Shown: one piece after another, positions 52,552-61,513 of the stretch | How positions within the stretch are numbered: position 1 is the first letter of the stretch | Layout: each line of letters begins with the position of its first letter | From: Streptomyces peucetius | Lineage (GTDB): Bacteria > Actinomycetota > Actinomycetes > Streptomycetales > Streptomycetaceae | DNA length: 64,000 bases | Assembly (NCBI RefSeq): GCF_025854275.1 | Contig: NZ_CP107567.1 | Coordinates: 2,294,001-2,358,000, forward strand | Direction: 5' to 3' | Position numbers and translations under genes: made by a program | The notes under the pieces: generated by a model | Told to the model about the DNA's origin: nothing | The model's input: only the letters and a program-made list of their open reading frames with translations | Databases searched by the model: none

Positions 52552-53720
52552 CGGCGTGCCAGATACGTCTGGAACGCGCGGTACAGCGCGTGGTTGGCCG
52601 TGCCGTCCAAAGGTCTCTCCCATTCCCCCAGCGTCTCGACGACCTCGCCTCCGGTGCCGAGCTTCCAGCGCAGCAGCCCGTACGGGCGGTCGTCGGGGTC
52701 GAGGGTGGAGGGTACTCCCCTCATGTCGTAGACGTCGGCGCCGAGCGCGTGGGCGTCGAGCAGCATGCGCCACTGCAGCAGGTTCGAGGGGCGGACCTCG
52801 CGGCGGTGGTCGGCGGAGGCGCCCGTCTGGTACCAGACGCGGCGGCCCACGTGGATCATGGTGTGGGCGGCGAGGACCTCGCCGCCGTGGCGGGCGAGGT
52901 AGAGCTTCATCCGGCCGTGTTCCTCGGCGTTGAGCGCCGCGTACTGACGCTCGTAGTACTCCAGCGACCGGCCCAGCCGGAAACCGTCGCGCTCCTCCGT
53001 GATCCTCAGCAGCCGGTAGAACTCGGGCAGTTCCGCCGCGCTGCCGACCACCACCTCGACCCCGGACTTCTTCGCGCGCCGCACATTGCGCCGCCACTCC
53101 TGGTTGAGCCCGGACCACAGGTCGTCCGGGGTGCGGCCGGTGAGCGGGACCTGGAAGACGTGCCGCGGCTGCGCGTCCCCGTCCTCCTCGCCGCCGCACC
53201 GCTGCCAGCCGCGGGCCCGCAGCCGTTCGGCGACGGCCGTGCCCAGCGGGTCCACCTCGCTCGCGAGGACGTCCGCCAGCCGCCGCCCCGGCCCGGCCGC
53301 CGACTTGAGCCGGGCCGCGCTCCAGCGGCGGTACGCGGGCGAGGGCCCGATCCGTACGGCGAACGCCCCGGCCGCGCGCAGATGACGCAGCAGCGGGCCG
53401 AGCCAGCCGTCGATGGCCGGGTCTGCCCAGTCGGCGACCGGCCCTTCCGGCAGGTAGGCGAAGTACTTGCGTGTTCCCGGCAGTTGCCGCAGCAGCACCA
53501 GCGCGACACCCGACAGTCTTCCGGCCTCCGGGTCCGGCCCCCAGCCGACGAGCCGGCCGCGCCAGCCGTCCTTGACCTGCGCCCAGGACGGACACTGCAG
53601 GAATCCGGCACCGAGTGCCGCACCGTCGCCGGACTCGAGGAACCGGCGGTAGGCGGCAGCGGTGATGACCGCCGGCGGTCTTTCCTGGCCGCGGTCGGCC
53701 GTCGCGAGCAGCGCAGACAC
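52548..53720 (-). CDS. FemX/FemA-type peptidoglycan bridge ligase
   Basis: 390 residues with two GNAT-like halves typical of Fem ligases (AVALVLLRQLPGTRKYFAYLPEGPVAD-like region, DLWSGLNQEWRRNVRRAKKSGVEVVVG, GEVLAAHTMIHVGRRVWYQTGASADHRREVRPSNLLQWRML, YDMRGVPSTLDPDDRPYGLLRWKLG). Fem enzymes add amino acids from tRNA to the lipid II stem peptide; in Streptomyces FemX adds the first Gly of the bridge. Coupling to a MurJ-like flippase suggests addition and flipping are linked. Confidence 0.88.
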   Translation of the reverse strand: MSALLATADRGQERPPAVITAAAYRRFLESGDGAALGAGFLQCPSWAQVKDGWRGRLVGWGPDPEAGRLSGVALVLLRQLPGTRKYFAYLPEGPVADWADPAIDGWLGPLLRHLRAAGAFAVRIGPSPAYRRWSAARLKSAAGPGRRLADVLASEVDPLGTAVAERLRARGWQRCGGEEDGDAQPRHVFQVPLTGRTPDDLWSGLNQEWRRNVRRAKKSGVEVVVGSAAELPEFYRLLRITEERDGFRLGRSLEYYERQYAALNAEEHGRMKLYLARHGGEVLAAHTMIHVGRRVWYQTGASADHRREVRPSNLLQWRMLLDAHALGADVYDMRGVPSTLDPDDRPYGLLRWKLGTGGEVVETLGEWERPLDGTANHALYRAFQTYLARR

Positions 53721-53906
53721 GGGGGAGCCTCTCTCTGGGGAACGCCGAGGATGCTCACAGCCGCCCGTGACCGCTGCGCGCGGCGAATGTGACCGGACGA
53801 TGACCGTTCCCCTTCAGTCGCTGTCACATCGCCGCAGCGCCGCTCACCTGCGTTTTCCCGGTTCTACAGTCGCCTGCACAACCACTACTCGTGACGGGGG
53901 AATCCG

Positions 53907-55097
53907 TTGAGCCACATACGTGTGCGCATCGCGGCGGTCGCGGTGCTGCTGGCGCCGCTCGCCGCCTGTTCGTCCGGAACCGGCGCCGGAGGCCGGGCGC
54001 CGGAGGCGGACGCGGGGACGCGTGCGGCGGAGGACCGCCCCGCGACCGTGACCGTGTCGCCGAAGGGCAAGGGCGTACGGGCCGGCGAACCGGTCAAGGT
54101 CACCGCGACCGGCGGCACGATCACCTCGGTCACCGTCACGGACGCCGATGGCCGCACCCTCGCGGGCAAGGTCGCTGCCGGCGGGACGAGTTGGGTCTCG
54201 GAGCGCAGGGCGGTCCCCGGCACCTCGTACACGGTCACGGCGCTGACGACCACGAAGGCCGGCACCAACAGCACCACGAGTTCCGCGTTCACCACCGCCG
54301 AGGCCGACAAGGTCAACAAGGTCGACTGGCGGCCCGGCGCGAACTCGGTCGTCGGCATCGCCCAGCCCGTCTCCCTGGTCTTCGACCACCCGGTCACCGA
54401 CAAGGCCGCCGTCGAGCGGCAGTTGAAGCTCACCACCTCGAACGGCACCGAGGGGGCGTGGGCCTGGCTGGAGGACTATTCCGGCCGCGACAGGATCGAC
54501 TGGCGGCCCAAGGAGTACTGGAAGCCCGGCACGAAGGTCACCCTCGACGCCGAGCTGAACGGCACCGACTCGGGCGACGGGGGCTGGTTCGTCCGCGACT
54601 ACTCGACCACGTTCACGGTCGGCACGGCTCAGGTCGTCGAGGTCGACCTCGACCGCAAGCAGCTCACCCTGGAACGTGACGGGCGGGCGGTCCGTACGAT
54701 CCCGGTCTCCGGCGGCACCCCCGGCGGCGACAAGCGCTCCTGGCGCGGCACGGCGGTGCTGATGGCCAAGGAGGGCACGATCAACATGAACTCCGAGACC
54801 GTCGGCCTCGGCGACGCCTACGACAAGATGGTCGACAAGTCGATGCGGCTGACCTGGTCGGGGATGTACGCGCACGCCGCGCCGTGGAACGACAAGTGGT
54901 TCGGCAGGGCCAACATGAGCTCCGGCTGCATCGGCATGAGCGACGCGAACGCCGCCTGGTTCTACGACCAGGTGCGTCCCGGCGACCCGTTCGAGATCAA
55001 GGGCAAGGACACCAAGGGCGTCGTCGCGCCGGGCAACGGCTTCGGAGCGTGGAACGTCCCGTGGGCGGACTGGCAGGCCAAGAGCGCGCTGCGCTGA
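53907..55097 (+). CDS. L,D-transpeptidase lipoprotein
   Basis: 396 residues from TTG 53907, which has GGGGGA upstream. Lipobox PLAAC (Cys21). Two Ig-like domains span residues ~45-245 (ATVTVSPKGKGVRAGEPVKVTATG; WRPGANSVVGIAQPVSLVFDHPV). The YkuD catalytic domain follows (VVEVDLDRKQLTLERDGRAV; GMYAHAAPWNDKWFGRANMSSGCIGMS) with the active His and Cys. It makes 3-3 cross-links in peptidoglycan. It sits beside FemX/MurJ on the other strand. Confidence 0.93.
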   Translation: MSHIRVRIAAVAVLLAPLAACSSGTGAGGRAPEADAGTRAAEDRPATVTVSPKGKGVRAGEPVKVTATGGTITSVTVTDADGRTLAGKVAAGGTSWVSERRAVPGTSYTVTALTTTKAGTNSTTSSAFTTAEADKVNKVDWRPGANSVVGIAQPVSLVFDHPVTDKAAVERQLKLTTSNGTEGAWAWLEDYSGRDRIDWRPKEYWKPGTKVTLDAELNGTDSGDGGWFVRDYSTTFTVGTAQVVEVDLDRKQLTLERDGRAVRTIPVSGGTPGGDKRSWRGTAVLMAKEGTINMNSETVGLGDAYDKMVDKSMRLTWSGMYAHAAPWNDKWFGRANMSSGCIGMSDANAAWFYDQVRPGDPFEIKGKDTKGVVAPGNGFGAWNVPWADWQAKSALR

Positions 55098-55139
55098 CGC
55101 CGGAGGTGCGGGCCGCGCCGGAAGGCGCGGTCCGCCTGC

Positions 55140-55298
55140 TCAGACCGTGGCGTCCGCCGGTTCCTCCGCCTGTTCCGTCAGGCGGGCACGCAACACGGCG
55201 TTCTCCGCCTCCAGGATCGCGATGCGCTTACGCGCGAAGTACAGCTCCGTGACCGCGTCGCGGAACTCCGCGACCAGTTCCTCGGGGGTCAACTCCAT
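55140..55298 (-). CDS. 52-residue coiled-coil protein
   Basis: MELTPEELVAEFRDAVTELY followed by FARKRIAILEAENAVLRARLTEQ: a short leucine-zipper-like helix with an acidic end. ATG 55298 lies 45 bases after the tail-fibre-like gene on the same strand, so the two are probably co-transcribed. No family recognised; it may be a partner or trimerisation helper. Confidence 0.6.
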   Translation of the reverse strand: MELTPEELVAEFRDAVTELYFARKRIAILEAENAVLRARLTEQAEEPADATV

Positions 55299-55342
55299 GG
55301 GGGTGCGTCCTCTCGGGGCATGCGTGCGTGTGTGCCTGCGGC

Positions 55343-56077
55343 TCAGGCGGGAGCGATGGTGGTGACCGTGTTGTCGGAGCCGCGCCACTTCAGGGCACCG
55401 TTCTCGGCGTACAGCACGCCGCCGCCGCGCGAGTCGACGCCCACGGGCGCGGACGCCACGTCCACGACCCGTACCAGTCCCTCGACCATCAACGCGGAGT
55501 CGGTGCCCGGCTGCTGGACGACGTGGAGCTGCGACCAGGGGTTGCTCCCCACGCCCATGCCGATGCCGACCCGCCCGCTGCCTTTGACGACGAAGTCGTC
55601 ACGCGCGTTGTTGCGCAGGCAGATGAGGTTGCCGGTGGTGGGGCCGTTGCCCGCCTTCAGGAAGATGCCCTGGGCGGCCGTCCCCGCCGTCAGCAGGTCG
55701 ATCGAGAGAGCGGACGCCTTTGCGTCCGAGCCGTCCGCGTGCCCCGTGTGCGAGATCTTCAGCGTGCCGTGCGCCTTCTCCGTGCCACTCAGATACATGG
55801 CCGAGTCACCCGGGTTCTTCGATGTGACGTTCAGGGCCACACCGCTGCCGGACGTCGCCGCCTGGTAGGCCGTCACCGCGTGCTCGGTCGTCGACGTCGT
55901 CTTGAAGAAGGCGGAATTGACGGTGGACTCCGTCCTGAAGCTCTCCGCCACCACCGGCCCGTCGAACGTCGTGGTCGGGCCCTCCGCGGCCGCCGCCGGC
56001 GTCGCGGCGGCGCCCGCCGCCACGGTCACCGCCCCCGCGGTGAACCCTCCCAGGAACAACCTCCGTGACACGGACAT
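55343..56077 (-). CDS. Tat-exported tail-fibre-like protein
   Basis: 244 residues. The N-terminus MSVSRRLFLGGFTAGAVTVA is a twin-arginine signal with an AAAAE cleavage region. The mature part alternates short strands (TTFDGPVVAESFRTESTV, GVALNVTSKNPGDSAMYLSG, GNLICLRNNARDDFVVKGSGRVGIGMG). It ends SRGGGVLYAENGALKWRGSD then NTVTTIAPA, which resembles the C-terminus of actinophage tail/collar proteins. A secreted trimeric surface fibre is a fair guess, not shown. Confidence 0.6.
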   Translation of the reverse strand: MSVSRRLFLGGFTAGAVTVAAGAAATPAAAAEGPTTTFDGPVVAESFRTESTVNSAFFKTTSTTEHAVTAYQAATSGSGVALNVTSKNPGDSAMYLSGTEKAHGTLKISHTGHADGSDAKASALSIDLLTAGTAAQGIFLKAGNGPTTGNLICLRNNARDDFVVKGSGRVGIGMGVGSNPWSQLHVVQQPGTDSALMVEGLVRVVDVASAPVGVDSRGGGVLYAENGALKWRGSDNTVTTIAPA

Positions 56078-56170
56078 CTGTACGCCTTTCTCCCGAGTTG
56101 TGCGCGCCTTCTCCCGGCGCACCCGGCAGAAGGACCATGACAAGGCCCGTTTGGTTGTAGCAACCGAGCG

Positions 56171-56668
56171 TCACGAGCCGTCCTCGGTCTTGGACCGGCA
56201 CTCGAACCACACGGTCTTGCCCTGTCCGCCGGGGCGCGCCTCCCCACACCACGCGTCGGTGACCGCGTCCATTAGCAGCAACCCACGACCGCCGTCGGCC
56301 AGTTCGTCGCGGTCAGGCATTCGCGGAAGGACCGGGTGGCCGTCCGACACCTCCACCCGTACACCTGCGGGCCGGAACTCGATCAGCGTGCGGCAGTGGC
56401 GGCCGGGCACATGCCCCACGACGTTCGCGACCAGCTCGGTCAGCGCCGGCTCGGCGGCGTCGGCGCTCGGCACGGACGGCGTCTTCTCACGCCTGGTGGG
56501 CCTGGTCCTGCGAAGCCAACTACCCAACTGGTTCCGGCCGTACGCGGAGATGGAGGCGAAGGCGGGAGGAGCACGCGCGGGCGGTGCTGTCTGCGGACAA
56601 GCCCCGTGGAGGACCTCCGTCTCACCTCCTCGTGCGCGCATTCGGCGGCGATCGCGGCTCGCATGCAC
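56171..56668 (-). CDS. HATPase_c_2 anti-sigma-type ATP-binding protein
   Basis: Up to 165 residues. The ATPase N box is ALTELVANVVGHVPGRHCRTLIEF and the G1/G2 region is VRVEVSDGHPVLPR and DGGRGLLLMDAVTDAWCGE. Such short kinases of the RsbW/SpoIIAB type bind anti-sigma partners and are numerous in Streptomyces. The first ~60 residues are low-complexity and unconvincing, so the start is uncertain and the N-terminus may be degenerate. Confidence 0.65.
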   Translation of the reverse strand: MHASRDRRRMRARGGETEVLHGACPQTAPPARAPPAFASISAYGRNQLGSWLRRTRPTRREKTPSVPSADAAEPALTELVANVVGHVPGRHCRTLIEFRPAGVRVEVSDGHPVLPRMPDRDELADGGRGLLLMDAVTDAWCGEARPGGQGKTVWFECRSKTEDGS

Positions 56669-56687
56669 CAGGCCCGGCGTGGTCGGA

Positions 56688-56792
56688 TCACGACGGGAGG
56701 GCGGGCAACCGGTCGTCGATGTGGTCGTCGCTGTAACCGAGCTGTTCGCCGATGGCCTTGTAGCGTGCGCGCCGGGCCTCGGTGATCGTCAC
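56688..56792 (-). CDS. 34-residue ORF coupled to the HINT protein
   Basis: GTG 56792 overlaps the stop of the HINT protein (GTGA) and opens VTITEARRARYKAIGEQLGY SDDHIDDRLPALPS. It is helical and charged. The overlap suggests translation coupling. It could be a small partner or the residue of a lost toxin or immunity gene. No family recognised. Confidence 0.35.
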   Translation of the reverse strand: MTITEARRARYKAIGEQLGYSDDHIDDRLPALPS

Positions 56793-59700
56793 TTCACACG
56801 CATTCGGTCTCCCGCGCGCAGGTCGGAGACCGTGATCCAACCGCGGTCGACGACGAAGAACCGGTGGCCGGTCGTACTGCTCAGCACTCCGCCGGCCACG
56901 TTGATGTCCACAAGGCGTTCAGCGTTGTGACGGAAGGTGTCCGTCACCTTCTCCGCCCGCACTTGCCCGGTCTCGGGATCGGCAGCCATGACAAGGTCAC
57001 CCTCGCGCACGTCGCGGATCGCTCTGTGCGACCTGTCCGCCATGAGGACCTGTGTATTGCCAGGGAAGCTGTTGATCCTGCACGAGGAGACCACGTCCTC
57101 GTAGGCGTTGACCGTGTCCCCGAGCTTGGCCAGCGTCGCCGGGTCCACGTCCAGGGCCTTCAGGGCCTTGAACGCGTCGGTGACGCCGACGCCGGTCTTC
57201 ATGGCGGCGTCCAGGGCCCGGATTCCTTCGGCGATCTTGGCGAAGGCCTTGCCGGGGATGAAGTTGGACGCGGCCCAGGCGCAGCCGCTGGCGCTGCCGT
57301 GCCAGCAGTCGACGAAGTCCTGGACCAGGACCGCCTTCAACAGCTGGTACACGACGGTCTGCTGGATGAGTTCCAGCTTGGTGAAGTACCGGGTGGCCTC
57401 CTTCTTCAGGCCCGTGAGGTGCTGGGTGTCCAGAAGCAGCGTGGCTTCCGACGGGCAGCCGGACGCCGTGGCCGGCACGTCCGAGTCGGTGCACAGGAAG
57501 AACTCGACCGTGGCGCTGAACGTCACGTCGAAGGTGACGGTGCAGCCCTCGAAGCCGATCTCGATGACGCAGTCGTTCAGTTGCTTGGCGCCGGTGACCT
57601 TGACGCTGTCCTCGTCGACGACGTACCAGGTGCCGCCGATGCCGGTGCCGGCTCCGGTCGAGATCTGCTGGTTGGCCGCCTTGCGCTCGGCTGATTCCGC
57701 TGCTTGCTGGGCGGATTCGGCGTACTTCTGAGCGTCCTTCGCCGCTCGTTCGGCCGCGGTGGCGGCGGCGTCGGCGCGGGTGGCCGCGGCGCGGGCGTCC
57801 TTGGCGGCCTGTTCGGCCGTGGCCGCGGCCTCGCGGGCGGCCTGGGCGTCGAGCGCGGCCGCGTCGGCAGATGCGCGGGCGTCGGCGGCGTAGCCCTCGG
57901 CGCGGCCGGCTGCCTGGTCGGCGGCAGCGGCGTCCGCGGTGGCCTTGCGGTCGTACTCGATGGTGCGGGCCAGTGACGCCGCGGCCTTGGACGCCGCTGT
58001 GGCGGCGCCGGCAGCGTGGCCGAGGGCCTCCTTGGAGTAGGTACGGGCACGGGCCGCGTGGCCGGCGGCGTTCGCGGCGTGCTGGTAGGCGATCTTCACG
58101 TCACCCTGAGCCTGGGCGGCGAGGTCCTTGGCTGCGGCTGCTTCGGCCTGGGCGTTCTTGGCGTGGGCGTCGGCGACGGCCTTCTGCTGCTCGGCGATCG
58201 ACTTCGACGCCTGTCCGGTCAGCACGACCAGGCTCGCGGCCGAGTCGGTGGTGACGTACGGGGAGCCGAGCTGGATGGCGTCGTTGGCGGGCTTGGCGAC
58301 CTGCGCGGCCGCGTTCCCGGCGTCGACGGCGGCCTGGGCTGTGACGTGGGCGAAGCCCGCGGCCTTCGCCGCTGCCGCCAGTGCCTTGCCGGCCTCCTTG
58401 TTCGCCGTATCGGCGTGGGCCTTGGCGGCCTTCGCCTCCTTCTCCGCCTCGTCGGCCAGCTTGACCGCCGCCGCGGCTTCCGCGGAGGCGTGCTCTGAAG
58501 CGTCGATGGCGTCCGCGGCCGCGCTGGTCGCGGTCCGCACCGCGGCGTCCGCCTTCAGCTTCGCCGCCTGCGCCGCATCCGCGTCGGAACGGGCCCGCTT
58601 GGCTGCCGCCTCCGCGCGGGTGGCCGCGGCGTCCGCGTCGGCCGCCGCCTGGGTCGCGGCGTTCGCGGCCGTACGAGCCCGCCCGGCGGCCGCCTCGGCG
58701 TCGTCCGCGTGTGCCGCGGCCGCGTCGGCCGCCGCCCGGGACTCCTTGGCGTTCGCGTCGGACTCGTGGGCCTGTGCGAACGCCTCCTTGGCCGCGGCCT
58801 TCGCGCGCGCGGCGTTAGCCTTCTGCTCGGCGTCCCACGCGTCGTCCCGCAGGTCGCGCGCCTTGTCACGCGCCTTCTCCGCCGCGTTCTTCTTCGCGAC
58901 GGCCGTACCTTCGGCCGACTCCGCCTTCTCCTTGGCCGACTGCGCCTTCGACGCCTCGGCCTCGGCGGTCCTGCGGTGCTGCGCTGCCTCGGCCTGCTTG
59001 GCCGCCGCGGTCGCCTTCTCCGCCTTGGCCGTCTTCTCCTCGGCTTCGGCCGCGAGCCGCTTGGCATGCGCCTTGGCGGCAGCCGCCTTCGCGTCGGCTT
59101 CCGCCTTCAGCGTGACGGCGAGCTTCGCCTCCGCCGTCTCCTTGTCCTTCTTGGCGTTGTCCCGGTGCAGCTTGGCCGCGTCCGCTGCTGCCTTCGCCTG
59201 CAACTCGGCCTTGTGCGCGGCCTCCTTGCGGAACTCGGCGTTGACCTGCGCGGCCTGAGCCAGCGCACGCTGCGCGATGGTCTTGCTGTCACCGGCGGCG
59301 GCACGGGTGGCGGCCTCGGCGGTCGCGCCTGCCTTCACCATCGCCGTCAGCGCGGCCACCGAGCCCTTGGTGACCTGCGCCTTCTGCTGACCGACCAGAA
59401 GACCACGGCCCCGCGGCGCACCAGCGGCATCCACGATCCCGTACGCGGCCTGCTCGGCGGCGTCCGACGTGCCGGCCGACTTCTTGGCGCTCTCCAGCTG
59501 GGTCTTGAGCACGGCCAGGTGCTTCTTCGCCGCCGCCTGGGCGGCGGTGATGCTCTTCTTCGCCCGGTCGAACTGCGCCTTCTCCGGGTACGAAAGGCTG
59601 TCGGTGCCCTTGTGGCCGGACGGCTTGATCAGGAACTTCTGCGCACTCGCGTCCGTGCAGTCCCACAGCCGCGCGTCCGTGCTCTTGGTGAAGGCGCGCA

Positions 59701-61117
59701 GATCCAGGCACTTGCCCGTGGAGACGCTCTTCAGGGGCGAGGTCGCGCGGACGTCGCCCTTCCACGACTGGCCCTTGGACTTGTAGCAGTCCGAGATCTG
59801 GATCTTCGTGCCGTTCGCCGACGCGTTCCCCGCCACGTCCAGGCACTTCTGCGAGCCGACGTTGCGCAGGTGAAGGTCGTCCTCGCTGCCCTCGAGCGTC
59901 CACTGCTGCGCAGCACTGTTGTTGCACGTGTAGATCTGGACCGGCGTACCGTTGACCTTGCCGCCACCCGCGACATCGAGGCAGCTGCCCTTCGCGCCAG
60001 GCACCTGGATCGTCACGTAGCTGTCGCCGATCCAGCCCACACCGCCGGGTGACCAGTAGTCCTGCCAGCGGGTGTGGTAGTCCGCGAGCCACGACTGGCC
60101 GACGATCTGCCCCAGGGTGTACGTGCCGTCCTGCAAGGCCTTCGTGGCGGTGGCACTGGAAGCGAGGATCTGCTGGCGCTGCGTTGCCTGCGCGGCGATC
60201 TCCTGCTGCCACTCGGCGGACGCCTGCGCCACCTCCTTGCCGAGGCCCCGGTTCGGGTCGATCGGATCGTGCCACGCACACGACGCGAAGCGGGACTTCA
60301 GGTCCTCGACCGCGATGCGGAACTCCGGCGTGCCCGGGGCCGGTGCCGTCCGCGGGAAGCCACCCGAGGCGAGGAAGATCCGCGCGTCATCGGCGAACAC
60401 CCGGGGAACGAAAAACTGATTGGGCTCGACCTTCCCGGAGTTCTTCTTCCACAGCTTCCACGCCTCCTGTTCCTTCGGCGTCCCTCCGGTGGTGTACAGC
60501 GGGTCACCGATCGCGAGCGCGGCGGCCTTCGTCTTGTCGTCAGCCGTGGGCGACGGGTCCCAGAACGGGTTGAGGACCCCCTCCACCGCATTGAAGTACG
60601 ACTGCCACAGCCACGGCAACAGCCCGATCCGGTCGTAGATCTTGTTCGCGTCACGCGGTTCGCCGGGGTAGGACTCCAGGCCACTTGTGGCACTCGACCA
60701 CGCGTACCCCTGCTTCTGGACCTTGTCGACCCACTGGTCCGTACGCGCGCTGTCCGCCCTGTAGGCCGTATGCAACGGGGTCTTGTCGCTGAAGATGTCC
60801 CGTTCGAGCTTCTTGTGAAGCTGGTCTGGCGGCAGCGCGATGGCTTCCTGCGCGAGGGCGAACATGCTGGGTCCGCCCGTACGCAGGGCTTCCCCGGCCA
60901 GGCACTGGTCCTCGCGCAGCCGTTCAGCCGCTTTGGCGTCATAGCCGTCGTACGAATCACCCACGGTGGCCATGCGCGGTTCGGCGTCCCCGCCGGACTG
61001 GCCGGGCTGAACAGCCAGGCCACCGAGCACAGCCAAGGCGGTGACGGATGTGACGGCAGAGGTGAACGTCGCGGATATGCGGGATCTGGGGTTGAACAAC
61101 CCCGGTCTGAGACGCAA
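56789..61117 (-). CDS. Giant secreted lectin/coiled-coil/HINT protein
   Basis: 1442 residues from TTG 61117 with AAAGGA upstream. Order: N-terminal export segment (AVTSVTALAVLGGLAV); a ~300-residue unknown region with EWQQEIAAQATQRQQILASSATATKALQDG; a ricin-type beta-trefoil (~365-500) with repeated CLDVAGG, CLDVAGN, CLDLRAF and QQW-type motifs; a very long Ala/Lys/Glu coiled coil (~510-1160); a Cys-containing region; and a HINT domain from Cys1346 (CRINSFPGNTQVLMADRSHR, TTGHRFFVVDRGWI). HINT normally releases a toxin, but this protein ends at RAGDRMRVK with no toxin domain. It is probably a polymorphic-toxin backbone that has lost its tip, or a HINT protein with another role. Confidence 0.78.
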   Translation of the reverse strand: MRLRPGLFNPRSRISATFTSAVTSVTALAVLGGLAVQPGQSGGDAEPRMATVGDSYDGYDAKAAERLREDQCLAGEALRTGGPSMFALAQEAIALPPDQLHKKLERDIFSDKTPLHTAYRADSARTDQWVDKVQKQGYAWSSATSGLESYPGEPRDANKIYDRIGLLPWLWQSYFNAVEGVLNPFWDPSPTADDKTKAAALAIGDPLYTTGGTPKEQEAWKLWKKNSGKVEPNQFFVPRVFADDARIFLASGGFPRTAPAPGTPEFRIAVEDLKSRFASCAWHDPIDPNRGLGKEVAQASAEWQQEIAAQATQRQQILASSATATKALQDGTYTLGQIVGQSWLADYHTRWQDYWSPGGVGWIGDSYVTIQVPGAKGSCLDVAGGGKVNGTPVQIYTCNNSAAQQWTLEGSEDDLHLRNVGSQKCLDVAGNASANGTKIQISDCYKSKGQSWKGDVRATSPLKSVSTGKCLDLRAFTKSTDARLWDCTDASAQKFLIKPSGHKGTDSLSYPEKAQFDRAKKSITAAQAAAKKHLAVLKTQLESAKKSAGTSDAAEQAAYGIVDAAGAPRGRGLLVGQQKAQVTKGSVAALTAMVKAGATAEAATRAAAGDSKTIAQRALAQAAQVNAEFRKEAAHKAELQAKAAADAAKLHRDNAKKDKETAEAKLAVTLKAEADAKAAAAKAHAKRLAAEAEEKTAKAEKATAAAKQAEAAQHRRTAEAEASKAQSAKEKAESAEGTAVAKKNAAEKARDKARDLRDDAWDAEQKANAARAKAAAKEAFAQAHESDANAKESRAAADAAAAHADDAEAAAGRARTAANAATQAAADADAAATRAEAAAKRARSDADAAQAAKLKADAAVRTATSAAADAIDASEHASAEAAAAVKLADEAEKEAKAAKAHADTANKEAGKALAAAAKAAGFAHVTAQAAVDAGNAAAQVAKPANDAIQLGSPYVTTDSAASLVVLTGQASKSIAEQQKAVADAHAKNAQAEAAAAKDLAAQAQGDVKIAYQHAANAAGHAARARTYSKEALGHAAGAATAASKAAASLARTIEYDRKATADAAAADQAAGRAEGYAADARASADAAALDAQAAREAAATAEQAAKDARAAATRADAAATAAERAAKDAQKYAESAQQAAESAERKAANQQISTGAGTGIGGTWYVVDEDSVKVTGAKQLNDCVIEIGFEGCTVTFDVTFSATVEFFLCTDSDVPATASGCPSEATLLLDTQHLTGLKKEATRYFTKLELIQQTVVYQLLKAVLVQDFVDCWHGSASGCAWAASNFIPGKAFAKIAEGIRALDAAMKTGVGVTDAFKALKALDVDPATLAKLGDTVNAYEDVVSSCRINSFPGNTQVLMADRSHRAIRDVREGDLVMAADPETGQVRAEKVTDTFRHNAERLVDINVAGGVLSSTTGHRFFVVDRGWITVSDLRAGDRMRVK

Positions 61118-61131
61118 AGGATCATCCTTTG
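61117..61131. promoter_or_regulatory. Palindrome over the HINT gene ribosome site
   Basis: AAAGGATGATCCTTT is a perfect 6-bp inverted repeat with a TGA centre that contains the AAAGGA ribosome site and runs into the TTG start. It could hide the site in a hairpin or bind a regulator. Confidence 0.4.
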
Positions 61132-61513
61132 TAAACGGGCGAGGGCAGGCAGGGGAACCGCCCCGAGAGGCGGTGGCGAAACGCGCGGATCAGCCCTCTG
61201 ATCCGGCGCGGGAACAGGGGCAGCGGGCAGCAGCCACCAGAGCGGCGTTCACGGTGAGCACGTATCGCGGCATGACGAACCGTCCCTCCCCCATGGCGGC
61301 ACCGTTCCCCCGGCCGCCGAATGACGTACGCGCGTCACGGCCGGGTGGTCTACTGGCAGGACTGAACTCCAGGGGCGAGCAGACGGAGGCCACGTCCGTA
61401 ATCGACTCGCCCGAGAGCCCGGCCGCGGCCACGATGGCCGCAATCGACCGCGACACGACGCCCGGCAGTTCGTGGGGACAGCGGTCACTCGGCGGATCGG
61501 AAATGTACAGGTA
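61132..61513. other. Intergenic region before the VOC gene
   Basis: These 382 bases hold the promoters of the divergent HINT and VOC genes. On the minus strand a 27-codon ORF (MPRYVLTVNAALVAAARCPC..., from about 61273) follows GGGAGGGAC, but I cannot support it as a gene. Confidence 0.4.

Noticed and set aside
56171..56691. A frameshift in the N-terminal part of the HATPase protein
   Set aside because: The first 60 residues are odd, but I could not find a better continuation in another frame, so only an uncertain start is recorded.
61190..61273. A 27-codon ORF with RCPC near its end, as a possible cysteine leader peptide
   Set aside because: It has a fair ribosome site, but no sulfur gene follows and I know of no matching leader family.
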